This document shows, piece after piece, positions 25,138 through 34,581 of a DNA stretch of 64,000 nt. Position 1 is the first letter of the stretch. Every line of letters starts with the position of its first letter. Source of the stretch: an uncultured Treponema sp. (GTDB taxonomy: Bacteria > Spirochaetota > Spirochaetia > Treponematales > Treponemataceae). The notes beneath the pieces were generated by a model that saw only the letters and a list, made by a program, of their open reading frames with translations, made no database searches and was not told the origin of the DNA. A program made the translations under genes and the position numbers. Location: assembly GCA_949300145.1 (NCBI GenBank), contig CASGDA010000006.1:186001-250000 (forward strand). Reading direction: 5' to 3'.

Positions 25138-26562
25138 TTAAACAAGAAGTTTTCCGTCAGGCGCCGTTTCATCAGGAAGCGACACCTCGGTAACCATTCC
25201 GAGCTTAACCCTCTCCGATTCGTAAAAATTGAGAACCGAAAGGATTATTTCCCTGACGGAACACAGGTCTGTTTTTCTTTTCCAGAAAGAAAGCTGATCC
25301 ATACCCGCATACATAAGATAATGGTTTACCGAAAGACTGAGCCTGTCCGCCTCGTTTTTTATAAGCTTCCCGTACTCGGATATTTTTTCCCTGTCGGTTA
25401 TAATTCCTTCCGTCAGGTTCTGCGCGGCGGAGGAAACGACAGCTATCGGGGTTTTTAATTCATGGGTTATCGTCGCGATAAACTCCTGCTGCCTTATGGC
25501 AAGATTCTCCGCCTTCCGTTCCGCATTGGCAAGAACAAGAAACGAAAGAAGAATAAGTATAAAAATACCCGCTGTGATAAAACCATTTCTCACCGTCCCG
25601 ATAACATATTGGTCTTTTATGGCCGTCTGGAAAAGATAATCCGCAATCTGAAGTTCAGGGAAAAGATTCGCAAAACTCTGCAAATTCATGTTTTTCTTTC
25701 CAATAATTTCCGGCGGCATGGGATTAAATTTTATGTATTCGGCATTTCCGGATTCAGACACAAAAACGGGCGGGGTCTCAATACCATGGCGTTTTCTTTC
25801 TGAATCCGACAGAGTAAAAACAGGGGACGGTGTAAGAAAAAAAGAATAAGGAATCCTTATTTGCGAGAATTCATCCGCATCGGTTGTTCCGGCATTCGTA
25901 TACAAAAGGGATCCGTCCGTACTGTCAAAAATACCGATGCGGTATTTAAAATCCTGTCCGAAATTTTTCAAGGCTTCACGGACAAACAAATTCCGCTTAA
26001 CCGCTTTTCTGTCAAATACAAAAACACAGTAATCACCCGGAACAGGGAAAGAGGCTTTTGTTATGACATAAATATTCCGCCGGTCGGAGAGTATACAGGA
26101 AACAAAAATAACACCACGCTCCGGACCATCCTGTTGAGGAAAAAGGTTAGGGAGGATACAGTCGTAATCGGTTTCCGAGGGGAAAGAGTGGAAATCCACC
26201 CCTTCCCACCTGTAGAAAACAGAAAAATCTTTGTCCGCGCAAAAAAAATCCGTGAGAACCCTTGGTGAGTCGGAATTGTACAACCAGAAATTCAAAAAGC
26301 CGGCGAAGCTTTCCTTTGAAGCGCCTTTTCTGGAAATATTCAGCGGCAGAAAAGTAATTTCAAAATGGACGGCATCCGTAAGCCGGCGCATTGACTGCTT
26401 TATCATTTCTTCAGACTGAATCCGGCTGCGGGTATTTATTTCCTGAAGCCATCTGAATTGATTAAATGCGAGGATAAACAGAAAAGGAACAGCTAAAAGA
26501 ACAATGATTTTCCTACCATGCATCCGTTTTAAGCTGCGTTGAAAAAACGGAAAGCGTTTCAC
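25138..26562 (-). pseudogene. Sensor histidine kinase, N-terminal part ended by an in-frame stop
   Basis: The first 474 residues of a membrane histidine kinase: an N-terminal transmembrane helix (IIVLLAVPFLFILAFNQF), a large extracytoplasmic sensor region, a second helix (FITAGIFILILLSFLVLA), then the dimerisation helix with phospho-acceptor TITHELKTPIAVV. The frame then reads PDGKLLV followed by TAA, directly before sequence encoding the N box. TAA excludes selenocysteine (TGA) and pyrrolysine (TAG). It therefore looks like a recent nonsense mutation or a sequence error. GTG start at 26562 next to a well-placed promoter. Confidence 0.75.
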
Positions 26563-26568
26563 AAATAG

Positions 26569-26597
26569 ATTTTACACCGATTTTAAAATAGATGCAA
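26569..26597 (-). promoter_or_regulatory. Promoter of the kinase-regulator operon (leaderless)
   Basis: Minus strand: TTGCAT (26592-26597), 17-bp spacer, TAAAAT (26569-26574), six bases to the GTG at 26562. No Shine-Dalgarno. Confidence 0.5.
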
Positions 26598-26671
26598 ATT
26601 TTTTCTATGCAATGAGAAAATTTTATTATTCAAAACAAAAGCACAATCCTGGAGCGCGCCGCGTCAACGAG

Positions 26672-29323
26672 TCAGATGTCTTTTGTCCGGGAAGAAGCCT
26701 TTTCCGGTTTTCCGCCGCCGGCAACTTTTTGCTGCCACTTAGATAAAAGCCATATTATATTGTGGTCGCTCAGTTTAAGGGCTGACCCGCAGGCAGCGCA
26801 GTGGAAACGCCCGGAATCATCCAGATGAGCCTTTGCGCATCCGATACAATAAACAGCCCCGCAATCGGGACACTTCCCAGCCGGCAAATCATCCGGAGGC
26901 TGCGCGGTAATCGCAAGCCGTCCCTGATCCGGAATGTCCCTGGGAACCCGCCACTCCCTTTTACAGGAAGAACAGCAAAAGACATTAGAAGAAGTCTCAA
27001 GTATTTCCCGGGACAGCTTGTCCGCAAGATCATCCCGGCCCTTACTCCGCAGCTGTTTTTCAACCTCCGCGGCTTTTGACGGATGCCCTGTCACCATATA
27101 GACGGCGCTCAGCTCATAGAGCAGCTCCGTGTTTTCAGGGAATTCTGAAATTGCGGTCAGCAGTGCGACTTCCGCCCTGGCATATTCGCCCTTCCGTCCC
27201 GCAAGAAAACTTATCAGCTGGTAAGCCCTCGGAGTTTTCAGAATCTCAAGTGATTTGCCCAGCAGGTCATCGGCTTCATTCAGGTATTCAAGTTTAATGC
27301 AGTTGGCCGCCCTGTCAACCAGCAGATCCGCATCAAAGGGACGGCGTTTGCAGGCGGCCGCATACCATTCGTCGGCCTCCTCATGCCGCCCTTCTTCCGC
27401 CAGCAAATTCGCGCCGGCACGGAGAAGATCCACATCACTCCTGTCAAACAGCTTCAAAGCCTCATCAAGATTTCCCTTGCGCCGTTCGATTTCAGCATAA
27501 TTCACCAGGACGGTTTTTTCTTCCGGAAGGGCTTTGCGGGCGACGGCGATTTCCTGCCCGGCCTTTTCCAAATCGTTTTCCCGCAAAGCGGCAAGGGCGG
27601 ACAAATTGTGAATCCAGCCGTCGTTGCCTCCGGCAGCGAGGGCCTCATCCAGAGCTTCCCTGTAATCCAGATTCCTGTTGAAGAGGTTTTCCGCGACACG
27701 GAAGCGGTAAAGGGCAAAATCCGGCTCAAGTTCCACAGCCTTCCTGTAAAAGCCGAGGGCTTTCTCCTGATTCCCCTGTTCGGAATTCCAGAGCCCCAGC
27801 ACGTACCACAAGGAAGAATCATCGGACTTAACCTTCTCCGCCCTTTGCGCGTATTCCGCGAGCCGTTCGGAATTCTCCGACGCATAGAAATATTTTACGC
27901 CCAGACAAATCACTCGGCTGTCATCCGGCGCGGCTTTCTCCAATTCCGGGAAAACAGAATCAAGGTCAAGAAAATCATTCTCCCGTAAAAACAGGGTTCC
28001 GGCGGCAAGCCAGTATTCAACGGCTTTTTTTGTTTTCCCGGCGGCGGCGAGGGCATTCCCGGCATGGAAACTGAATAACGGCTGTCCGGGCATTTTCCCG
28101 GCGGCCTGTATATATTTTTCAGCGGCCTTTTTAAAATTGCCGGCCTGGAAAAAGGAATGACCCGCCAAATTCAGCAGGAACGGGGATGATTCAACGGTTT
28201 CCTGCGGCATTTTTTTCAGCAGGGCATTCAACCCGTCAAAATCACCCCGGGCGTAAAGTATTCCGCCCAGCTCGGCGTTCGCCCTGGCGACAAGTCCGGC
28301 GTCATTATTCTTTTCCGCTTCCGCCGCAGCCTTCACGGCAAACTCCTCCGCTTCAGGATAAAGGTTCTGGACAAGACAAATCTGGGAGGCGAACAGCAAA
28401 TCATCCACATCAGGCTGCTTTGTTTTCCAGGCTTTTTTCAATTCAATCAGGGCGGAAGAATACTGCCCCACGGCATATTTTGTCTGGGCCAGGTTTATCC
28501 TTGCTTCCGCAGGAACCTTCAGATACTGGTTCCATCTGGTGTACATAGCCTCAACCTCAACGGGACGGGAATCCACGGAGAAAGTTTTCAAAAGGGTGCG
28601 GCAGGAATTGCATGTGTTCCAGTTCTGGGCGGCAAAAGCGATTTTTCCCGGGGACTGGATGGTCTCATCTTCACATTCGGCAATCCACCGGTCATTCAAA
28701 ATGACGGTGAGACTGGTGTGCTGCGCTATCAGCTTCACGGAGAAAACCGATTTTTCCTTGTACGGGGCAGGAAGGCCGTCCAGTTCCTTCGCCCTTGGAA
28801 TTTCCTTCCCGTCCGCAGTTTTGGGAATTCCCGTCCAGCCGAGAACGGGGACAGGCGTCCCGTTTATCACCGCATCAATCCGTACAAAACCTTTTTCGGA
28901 GACAAGCAGGGCGTAGAAGGTTGTGTCATTGAGATACCGGAAAAGAAAACCGGCGGAAAAAGCCCCGGCGAATTCCACGCCTTCCACAGGCTTTTCAAAA
29001 GGGGAAACCGGAAGTATGCCCGTATTTTCCTGACGGGCTTTCCCGGAGTCATCCGGAAAACTTATCACCGCCTCGATTACAAAATTGGCGTACCGGTATA
29101 CAGGATTTACAGACCAGGCGAAAACCCCTTTCTGCTTACATGAAAGAAGGTATCCGTCATGGGAAAATTCCGTCTCATATCTGTCCGTGGATTCCGCACA
29201 AAAACGGCTTTTTTCATGATTGTGGAAATCGGTTTTCCAGTATTCATTCACCACAAGATCTTCATCTATTTCTTCCTGACGCCTGCTAAAAAGCGATTTG
29301 AAGAATTTGAATATGTTAAACAC
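26672..29323 (-). CDS. TPR protein with C-terminal zinc ribbons (883 aa)
   Basis: The function is unknown, but the architecture is readable. Residues about 30-260 look like a beta-sandwich (FVIEAVISFPDDS, LTVILNDRWIAECED, IAFAAQNWN), similar in style to LamG/concanavalin-like folds. From about 280 to 760 are many TPR helices (e.g. ALGFYRKAVELEPDFALYRF). The last 110 residues carry Cys pairs: CCSSCKREW, CPDCGAVYCIGCAKAH and FHCAACGS, likely two zinc ribbons. It starts with GTG at 29323 with AAGGAG eight bases upstream. Probably a scaffold protein. Confidence 0.7.
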   Translation of the reverse strand: MFNIFKFFKSLFSRRQEEIDEDLVVNEYWKTDFHNHEKSRFCAESTDRYETEFSHDGYLLSCKQKGVFAWSVNPVYRYANFVIEAVISFPDDSGKARQENTGILPVSPFEKPVEGVEFAGAFSAGFLFRYLNDTTFYALLVSEKGFVRIDAVINGTPVPVLGWTGIPKTADGKEIPRAKELDGLPAPYKEKSVFSVKLIAQHTSLTVILNDRWIAECEDETIQSPGKIAFAAQNWNTCNSCRTLLKTFSVDSRPVEVEAMYTRWNQYLKVPAEARINLAQTKYAVGQYSSALIELKKAWKTKQPDVDDLLFASQICLVQNLYPEAEEFAVKAAAEAEKNNDAGLVARANAELGGILYARGDFDGLNALLKKMPQETVESSPFLLNLAGHSFFQAGNFKKAAEKYIQAAGKMPGQPLFSFHAGNALAAAGKTKKAVEYWLAAGTLFLRENDFLDLDSVFPELEKAAPDDSRVICLGVKYFYASENSERLAEYAQRAEKVKSDDSSLWYVLGLWNSEQGNQEKALGFYRKAVELEPDFALYRFRVAENLFNRNLDYREALDEALAAGGNDGWIHNLSALAALRENDLEKAGQEIAVARKALPEEKTVLVNYAEIERRKGNLDEALKLFDRSDVDLLRAGANLLAEEGRHEEADEWYAAACKRRPFDADLLVDRAANCIKLEYLNEADDLLGKSLEILKTPRAYQLISFLAGRKGEYARAEVALLTAISEFPENTELLYELSAVYMVTGHPSKAAEVEKQLRSKGRDDLADKLSREILETSSNVFCCSSCKREWRVPRDIPDQGRLAITAQPPDDLPAGKCPDCGAVYCIGCAKAHLDDSGRFHCAACGSALKLSDHNIIWLLSKWQQKVAGGGKPEKASSRTKDI

Positions 29324-29389
29324 AGCGACAGCTCCTTCTTATAATCTAGCGCATATCAATAAAATTTTCCAATATTATGCCGCAGGATA

Positions 29390-29418
29390 TTGCCCGTCCA
29401 TTATTTTTTTCGTATTAT
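29390..29418 (+). promoter_or_regulatory. Promoter of the DUF1015 gene (leaderless)
   Basis: TTGCCC (29390-29395), 17-bp spacer, TATTAT (29413-29418), six bases to the ATG at 29425. This argues against the longer in-frame start at 29377. Confidence 0.55.
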
Positions 29419-29424
29419 CCGAAC

Positions 29425-30741
29425 ATGGACATTAACAAGATTTTCTCTGACTGCGCTCTCTCTATACCTGAAATACTCATTCCCAAGCCGGAATTCAATC
29501 TGAAAAAATGGGCTGTAGTGGCCTGCGACCAATACACACAGGACAGGGAATACTGGCGGCGGGTTTCGGAGACGGCTGGAGACGGTCCCTCCGCGTTAAA
29601 AATCATTCTGCCGGAAGTATATCTTGAAGACAACGGAAAAACAGAACGCATAGCCTCCATCAGGGAAACAATGCGCAGCTATCTTGAAAATGATATCTTC
29701 GCACCGCCTGTAAAGGGCTTCATATATCTGGAAAGAAAAACGGCGAGAAATCGAACCAGAAAAGGTCTTGTAGCCGCCGTGGACCTGGATTCCTATGACT
29801 GGAAGCCGGATTCAACGGCACATATCAGGGCGACGGAAGCCACTATTCCGGAAAGAATTCCGCCCCGGATGGAAATAAGGATGGAAGCGCCCCTTGAAAG
29901 CCCCCACATCATGCTGCTGATAAACGACCCGGAAAAAACCTTTGTTGAGGCCGCGGGGGAAGAGGCGAAAAAAGAAAACGGCGGAAACTGCCTGTACTCC
30001 ACGGAGCTGATGGAGGATTCAGGGGAAATCACAGCATGGAAAATAACGGAACAAGAACACCTTGAAAAACTCGCGGCGGCAATTTCAGCCCTCGCGGAAA
30101 AACACACGGCCGCAGACGGAAGTAAATTTATTTTCGCGGTCGGGGACGGGAACCACTCCCTCGCCACAGCGAAAGCCGTGTGGGAGGAATACAAAAAGAA
30201 AGGCGCGGGGGAAAATCATCCCGCCAGATACGCCCTTGTAGAAATTGTAAACTTATACGATGACGGATTAACATTTGAGCCCATCCACCGGGTACTGTTC
30301 GGAACAAACGCGGAAACGGCGGCGGCATACACGGCGGAAAAACTGGGGGCGGAGGTTTCCCCGGCAGAAAACTTTGCCGGAGCGGAAAAAACCGTAAAAG
30401 CCGGCACGCCGGACTGCCCCGTATTCGGTTTTATCCAGAAAGACGGGGGAAAAATAATCAGGGTAAGGAAAGCGGCCCTGGCACCTGCATTGCTGCAACC
30501 GGTACTGGATGATTTCCTGAAAGAAAATCCCGGAGTGAAAATCGACTATATTCACGGAACGGAAGAAGCGGAAAGACTTTCCTGTCAGGACGGAACCGTT
30601 TCCATTCTGCTGCCTCCAATCGCAAAAAACAATTTCTTTTCAACGATAGCGGCCGGAGGATCTCTGCCAAGAAAAAGCTTCTCAATGGGGGAGGCTGATG
30701 AAAAACGGTTCTATATTGAATGCAGAAAAATCAAAGAATAG
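29425..30741 (+). CDS. DUF1015 family protein
   Basis: Conserved bacterial and archaeal family without an established activity. Signatures seen are WAVVACDQYTQDREYW near residue 30, VGDGNHSLATAKAVWEEY (the GD/N-H core of the family) near 235, and IDYIHGTEEAERL with LLPPIAKNNFF near the end. 438 aa from the chosen ATG at 29425 (MDINKIF). The alternative ATG at 29377 lies upstream of the likely transcript start. Some relatives are suggested to act on phosphoserine or related kinase substrates, but I cannot support that here. Confidence 0.8.
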   Translation: MDINKIFSDCALSIPEILIPKPEFNLKKWAVVACDQYTQDREYWRRVSETAGDGPSALKIILPEVYLEDNGKTERIASIRETMRSYLENDIFAPPVKGFIYLERKTARNRTRKGLVAAVDLDSYDWKPDSTAHIRATEATIPERIPPRMEIRMEAPLESPHIMLLINDPEKTFVEAAGEEAKKENGGNCLYSTELMEDSGEITAWKITEQEHLEKLAAAISALAEKHTAADGSKFIFAVGDGNHSLATAKAVWEEYKKKGAGENHPARYALVEIVNLYDDGLTFEPIHRVLFGTNAETAAAYTAEKLGAEVSPAENFAGAEKTVKAGTPDCPVFGFIQKDGGKIIRVRKAALAPALLQPVLDDFLKENPGVKIDYIHGTEEAERLSCQDGTVSILLPPIAKNNFFSTIAAGGSLPRKSFSMGEADEKRFYIECRKIKE

Positions 30742-30780
30742 GATAAAACCCGCCGGATGAAAGCCGGAGGGGAAACAAAA

Positions 30781-30915
30781 TCAGGACTTTTCAGCGTGCT
30801 CTTCGCAATATTTTTTAAAATCTTCCAGGGACATTTCTGATGAATAAATAGGATACAGTGCTTCCACCAACTCTTCTAATGTCTCAAATTTCGCGCCGTC
30901 TAGTTTGTAAGCCAT
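30781..30915 (-). CDS. Small protein of 44 aa, unknown function
   Basis: Reading frame starting MAYKLDGAKFETLEEL and ending KKYCEEHAEKS. It has a strong GGGGG ribosome binding site (30921-30925), and a promoter upstream: TTGTCA (30962-30967), 18 bp, TATAAT (30938-30943). The product is acidic, helical and has one Cys. The supporting signals make it more credible than a chance frame, but I know no family for it. It lies between the DUF1015 gene and thrC. Confidence 0.6.
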   Translation of the reverse strand: MAYKLDGAKFETLEELVEALYPIYSSEMSLEDFKKYCEEHAEKS

Positions 30916-30937
30916 CGCGACCCCCTGATTCACTAAA

Positions 30938-30967
30938 ATTATACACTTGGTTTTGTGAATATGACAA
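30938..30967 (-). promoter_or_regulatory. Promoter of the 44-aa ORF
   Basis: Minus strand: TTGTCA (30962-30967), 18-bp spacer, TATAAT (30938-30943), followed by a leader containing GGGGG just before the ATG at 30915. Confidence 0.5.
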
Positions 30968-30995
30968 GAGTAAAAAACAAAAATTATTAAAATAA

Positions 30996-32309
30996 TTAAT
31001 CCGGAATGAAAATTTCCAGAAGCTCTTTCATCGAAGACAAATCCCCGGCGGATATCTTTTTCCCGGATACGGGCAAACCTGCGAGGCGGACGGTTTCCGG
31101 TATTTCAGGAGGCTCACCGCATGTCACCCGGAGATTTTCAGCCTCAAAAGCCGGATGGTTGGTTGAAAAAACCACAACGGCTCCGGTCGTGTCCCGCCTG
31201 GAACGGAATTCCCGCGCGGCGCCGAAAGCCTTGGCGGTATCCTCATTCAGCCATACGCCGTATTTCTCATGGGCCTCAAACTGGATTTCAGGGATCCCGG
31301 AGAATTTCACTTCGGAGGGGAACACAAAGCCTTTCAGGAGAAGGGGATTCAGGGCGAAAACCTGTTCTAGCCGCTCTATGTTGGAGGGGGCGGCGGGGTC
31401 GGTTCCTACGCGTTTTGAGGGCGGAATCATCGCGTCAAGACAGACGGAATTCCCCGCGGCATCACAGCAAAGGGAAGGGGTTGCATCGGTTATAAAAGCG
31501 TTGACAGGAAGGGAATATTTCCATGCGTAAAGACCCGCCACAAGATTGGCGTAATTCCCGCTCGGCACGGAATAGAAAATATCATCCTGAATTTTTTTCC
31601 TGAGCCGGGAAAAGGCAAACATATAGAAAAAAATCTGGGGCAGAAGCCGCCCGATATTGGCGGTATTGGCCAGTGTCAGCGAGTATTTTTCAAGCAGTTC
31701 CGGAGTTTTGTAAACTTCCCTGACAAGATTACGGGCATCCAGTAAATTCCCGGAAATTTCCACGGGAAGGATATTCCCGCCGTTCCATATGAACCATGAG
31801 GCATCCAGACCGGACAGCATATCTTCCGGATAAACCAGAACCAGATTCAGGTGCTTTTTACCCGCGAAGGCGTTGGCAAGGCATCTGCCGGTGACGGTAT
31901 TGACGGCGGCAAGGACGACAGCCTTTTTCCCCGACATCGTGAGGATGTGTTCCAGGGCGGAAGCAAGCCATGAAGCGCCGAAATCCTTGTGGCAGCCGGT
32001 CGGACCATGAAAAAGCTCAAGCAGGAATAAATCCTCCTCCAATTCCCTCAGCTCCGGCGAAAAACCGGAAAGAGCGGTTCCGGCGAGCCTTTCGCAAATC
32101 ACAGGGCTCAACTCTTCTTTCAGCAGGGCGGAAGTCAGCGTGCCGGCAATCGATGAGAAAGATGTTTTTTCATCCATATACAGAATCCACGGCCGCAAAT
32201 CCTCTTCGGAAACAGGCAGATACAGTCCTCCGTCCTCAGGCAGACAGCGCAGAACAACTTCATGAAAATTAACGGTTTTTCCGAGATTCCTTGTACTCGC
32301 CAATTTCAT
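30996..32309 (-). CDS. thrC: Threonine synthase-like PLP enzyme
   Basis: Fold-type II PLP enzyme of the threonine synthase family (O-phosphohomoserine to threonine), 437 aa. The N-terminal domain (STRNLGKTVNFHEVVLRCLPEDGGLYLP) and the PLP-lysine motif FHGPTGCHKDFGA (Lys108) fit. The usual SGDTG substrate and phosphate loop is replaced by AVNTVTG, so activity on phosphohomoserine is not assured. Later FYSVPSGNYANLVAG matches the family's PLP-phosphate region. The ATG overlaps the upstream stop by four bases (ATGA), so it is translated with the DUF2156 gene. Confidence 0.8.
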   Translation of the reverse strand: MKLASTRNLGKTVNFHEVVLRCLPEDGGLYLPVSEEDLRPWILYMDEKTSFSSIAGTLTSALLKEELSPVICERLAGTALSGFSPELRELEEDLFLLELFHGPTGCHKDFGASWLASALEHILTMSGKKAVVLAAVNTVTGRCLANAFAGKKHLNLVLVYPEDMLSGLDASWFIWNGGNILPVEISGNLLDARNLVREVYKTPELLEKYSLTLANTANIGRLLPQIFFYMFAFSRLRKKIQDDIFYSVPSGNYANLVAGLYAWKYSLPVNAFITDATPSLCCDAAGNSVCLDAMIPPSKRVGTDPAAPSNIERLEQVFALNPLLLKGFVFPSEVKFSGIPEIQFEAHEKYGVWLNEDTAKAFGAAREFRSRRDTTGAVVVFSTNHPAFEAENLRVTCGEPPEIPETVRLAGLPVSGKKISAGDLSSMKELLEIFIPD

Positions 32310-33208
32310 ACTTTACACCCACTTTCAATTTTAAATTTCCTTACGAATCCGCAGGGTCTGTAAGTCATTTTAGCCTGGCGCATTCCCTCATCCCCCAAAT
32401 CCTGCTCCCTGTTTATAAACAACACAGACTCGGGAAGGGAACGGGCGAACGCATAGTTTATATACTGAAAAGAACCCGGCATATCAATACGGGCTTTTTC
32501 AAAATGAACCACAGCGACGGTACCCTGCGCCATAAGCTCCGAAAGGCACCATGCCGCCGGTTTTTCTTCAGTATACACCAGAAAACCCTTTAAACCAAAA
32601 TTTCCGGCGAGAGAGAGCGCTTCGATTGCGGCGTGGTAATCAGTGGAAGCCGGATTCTCCTGCCCTTCAGCCCATGCGTCAAGAACCTCGCGCGCGGCGG
32701 AGATATTTCCGGCGGAAACGGGCTCGGAGGTTATCCTGGGATGGGCGGCGGAAAAAACATTCACCCGGTTCTTTTTCTTGTGAAAAGCTTTTCCCGGTAA
32801 ATCCGCCAGCTCCCTCCGGTGGTAAAGATAGTCAAAGTTATTCCTGTCTTCCTGAAGGACAAGGCCTTTTTCCTTTTCGAGGGCGGTGAAAAAATCCTTT
32901 TCCGATTCCGCAAGGGACGGGGGAATGAGTTTCCAGAGGGAATTTTTTTCCAGAAGGGATTCCAGTACATCCGGTTCAGGCAGACCTGCGGGAGTCACGA
33001 AGAATTTCTCTCCGTTTCTTTCTCCGGTGACAATCAGCTTTCCCTTATTCATGGAAAGCCGGTAATTATAGCGGTTTCTGAACAGATAAAGACCGGAAAA
33101 ACTGAATTCCGAAACAGCGTCAGGAAGCCTGTTCAAAATCAGGGCGAGTTCCTCCGCAGTTTCAAAACCCACCGGCGCATAATCAGGAAACTCTGGTATT
33201 GCAGTCAT
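32306..33208 (-). CDS. DUF2156 / GNAT-like acyltransferase-type protein
   Basis: 300 aa of the DUF2156 (phosphatidylglycerol lysyltransferase-like C-terminal) type. Segments typical of it are SEFSFSGLYLFRNRYNYRLS, NNFDYLYHRRELADLPGKAFHKKKNRVN, and INREQDLGDEGMRQAKMTYRPCGFVRKFKI. Relatives transfer aminoacyl groups from tRNA to lipids or peptides, but this protein lacks the membrane flippase part, so its substrate is open. First gene of a two-gene unit with thrC. Confidence 0.78.
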   Translation of the reverse strand: MTAIPEFPDYAPVGFETAEELALILNRLPDAVSEFSFSGLYLFRNRYNYRLSMNKGKLIVTGERNGEKFFVTPAGLPEPDVLESLLEKNSLWKLIPPSLAESEKDFFTALEKEKGLVLQEDRNNFDYLYHRRELADLPGKAFHKKKNRVNVFSAAHPRITSEPVSAGNISAAREVLDAWAEGQENPASTDYHAAIEALSLAGNFGLKGFLVYTEEKPAAWCLSELMAQGTVAVVHFEKARIDMPGSFQYINYAFARSLPESVLFINREQDLGDEGMRQAKMTYRPCGFVRKFKIESGCKV

Positions 33209-33268
33209 AGCCTATAAGTTACCGCTTTTTTCGGCTAAGGGCAACTGAAAGCCCTGAAAACCGTTTAC

Positions 33269-33297
33269 TTGACTGTAAGGAACCAAAACTGTACACT
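33269..33297 (+). promoter_or_regulatory. Promoter of pepT (short or no leader)
   Basis: TTGACT (33269-33274), 17-bp spacer, TACACT (33292-33297), twelve bases to the ATG at 33310, with no Shine-Dalgarno. Expected leader is about five bases. Confidence 0.5.
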
Positions 33298-33309
33298 TTA
33301 AACCGCTCG

Positions 33310-34581
33310 ATGAATACGGAAAAATTACCGGAAAAACTGCTGGAGCGGTTTTTACGCTACACAAAAACAGGAACCCAGTCAAATCCGGAAAAAGCGGACA
33401 AGGGGATAATGCCCTCAACGGAATCCCAGCGTTTTTTCGCCGGTATGCTGGCGGAGGAGCTGAAATCCTTCGGAATAGAACAGGTTGAAGTTGATGAAAA
33501 TTCCTATGTCCTTGCCCGCATAAACCCTTCCCCCGGTTTTGAGGAAAGCGCTGCATTCGGCTTGTGTTCCCACCTTGACACCGCGTCCGATGTGCCGGGG
33601 GAGCCGGTGAACCCGGTTGTCCACAGGAACTATTCCGGCGGCAGGATAGACCTTTCAGAAGACGTTTACCTGGATCCGGAAGAGGACGCGGAGCTTGCCG
33701 CCTGTTCCGGAGGCACGGTTATAACCTCCGACGGTAAAACCCTGCTCGGTGCGGATGACAAAGCCGGAATAGCGGGAATAATGACGCTTGCGGAATTCCT
33801 CACATCATCGCCGGATTTTCCCCACGGCCCGGTGGAGATACTTTTCTCCCCCGACGAAGAAACAGGTCACGGTATGGACAGGGTTCCGCTGGATAAACTG
33901 AAGGCGAAGGCATATTACACGGTTGACGGCGGCGCCGCCGGGGAAATAGAGGCCGAATGCTTCAACGCATGGAAATGCGATGTGGAGTTTTACGGTGTAG
34001 CGGCGCATCTGGGGGCGGCCAAGGGAAAACTCGTAAACGCGGCGCTGATGGCGTCCGTCTTTGTTTCAATGCTGCCCCGGAATGAAAGCCCCGAAGCGAC
34101 CGAAAGGTACGAGGGCTATTACTGTCCGCTGGAATTATCCGGGAATATTGAGCGGGCATCGGTCACCGTATTCCTGCGGGATTTTGAGGAAGATGGTATT
34201 TCCCGCAGAATCGAGTACATTGAGAAATATCTGGCGGGAACCGTGGAAAGAATGTTCCCCGGCGGCAAAATCACGGTCACTTCCCAAAGACAATATTCCA
34301 ACATGAGGGAGAAGCTGAAAGAGCATCCGGAAGTCTTTGAATTTGCATGCAGGGCGGCTCAATTATGCGGGGTGAAACCCTGCGTAAAGCCGATACGGGG
34401 CGGAACAGACGGCTCACGGCTCACGGAAATGGGAATCCCGGCGCCGAATATTTTTACGGGCGGGCATAATTTTCATTCACGGACGGAATGGGCTTCCCTT
34501 GAGGAAATGGTGAAGATGACGGAAACCCTGATAAAACTGACAGAGTTATGGAGAGACAAAAAATGTACGAATACAATATAG
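33310..34581 (+). CDS. pepT: Peptidase T (tripeptide aminopeptidase)
   Basis: M20-family dizinc aminopeptidase that releases the N-terminal residue of tripeptides in the cytosol. Metal and catalytic motifs are FGLCSHLDTASD, LLGADDKAGIAGIM, FSPDEETGHG, YTVDGGAAGEIE and NIFTGGHNFHSRTEW. At 423 aa it is full length. The dimerisation insert (VEFYGVAAHLGAAKGKLVNA) is present. Its 3' end overlaps the murA start by 19 bases, so the two genes are linked in one transcript. Confidence 0.92.
   Translation: MNTEKLPEKLLERFLRYTKTGTQSNPEKADKGIMPSTESQRFFAGMLAEELKSFGIEQVEVDENSYVLARINPSPGFEESAAFGLCSHLDTASDVPGEPVNPVVHRNYSGGRIDLSEDVYLDPEEDAELAACSGGTVITSDGKTLLGADDKAGIAGIMTLAEFLTSSPDFPHGPVEILFSPDEETGHGMDRVPLDKLKAKAYYTVDGGAAGEIEAECFNAWKCDVEFYGVAAHLGAAKGKLVNAALMASVFVSMLPRNESPEATERYEGYYCPLELSGNIERASVTVFLRDFEEDGISRRIEYIEKYLAGTVERMFPGGKITVTSQRQYSNMREKLKEHPEVFEFACRAAQLCGVKPCVKPIRGGTDGSRLTEMGIPAPNIFTGGHNFHSRTEWASLEEMVKMTETLIKLTELWRDKKCTNTI

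Noticed and set aside
25138-25140. Readthrough of the kinase stop as selenocysteine or pyrrolysine
   Set aside because: The codon is TAA, which is not used for either residue.
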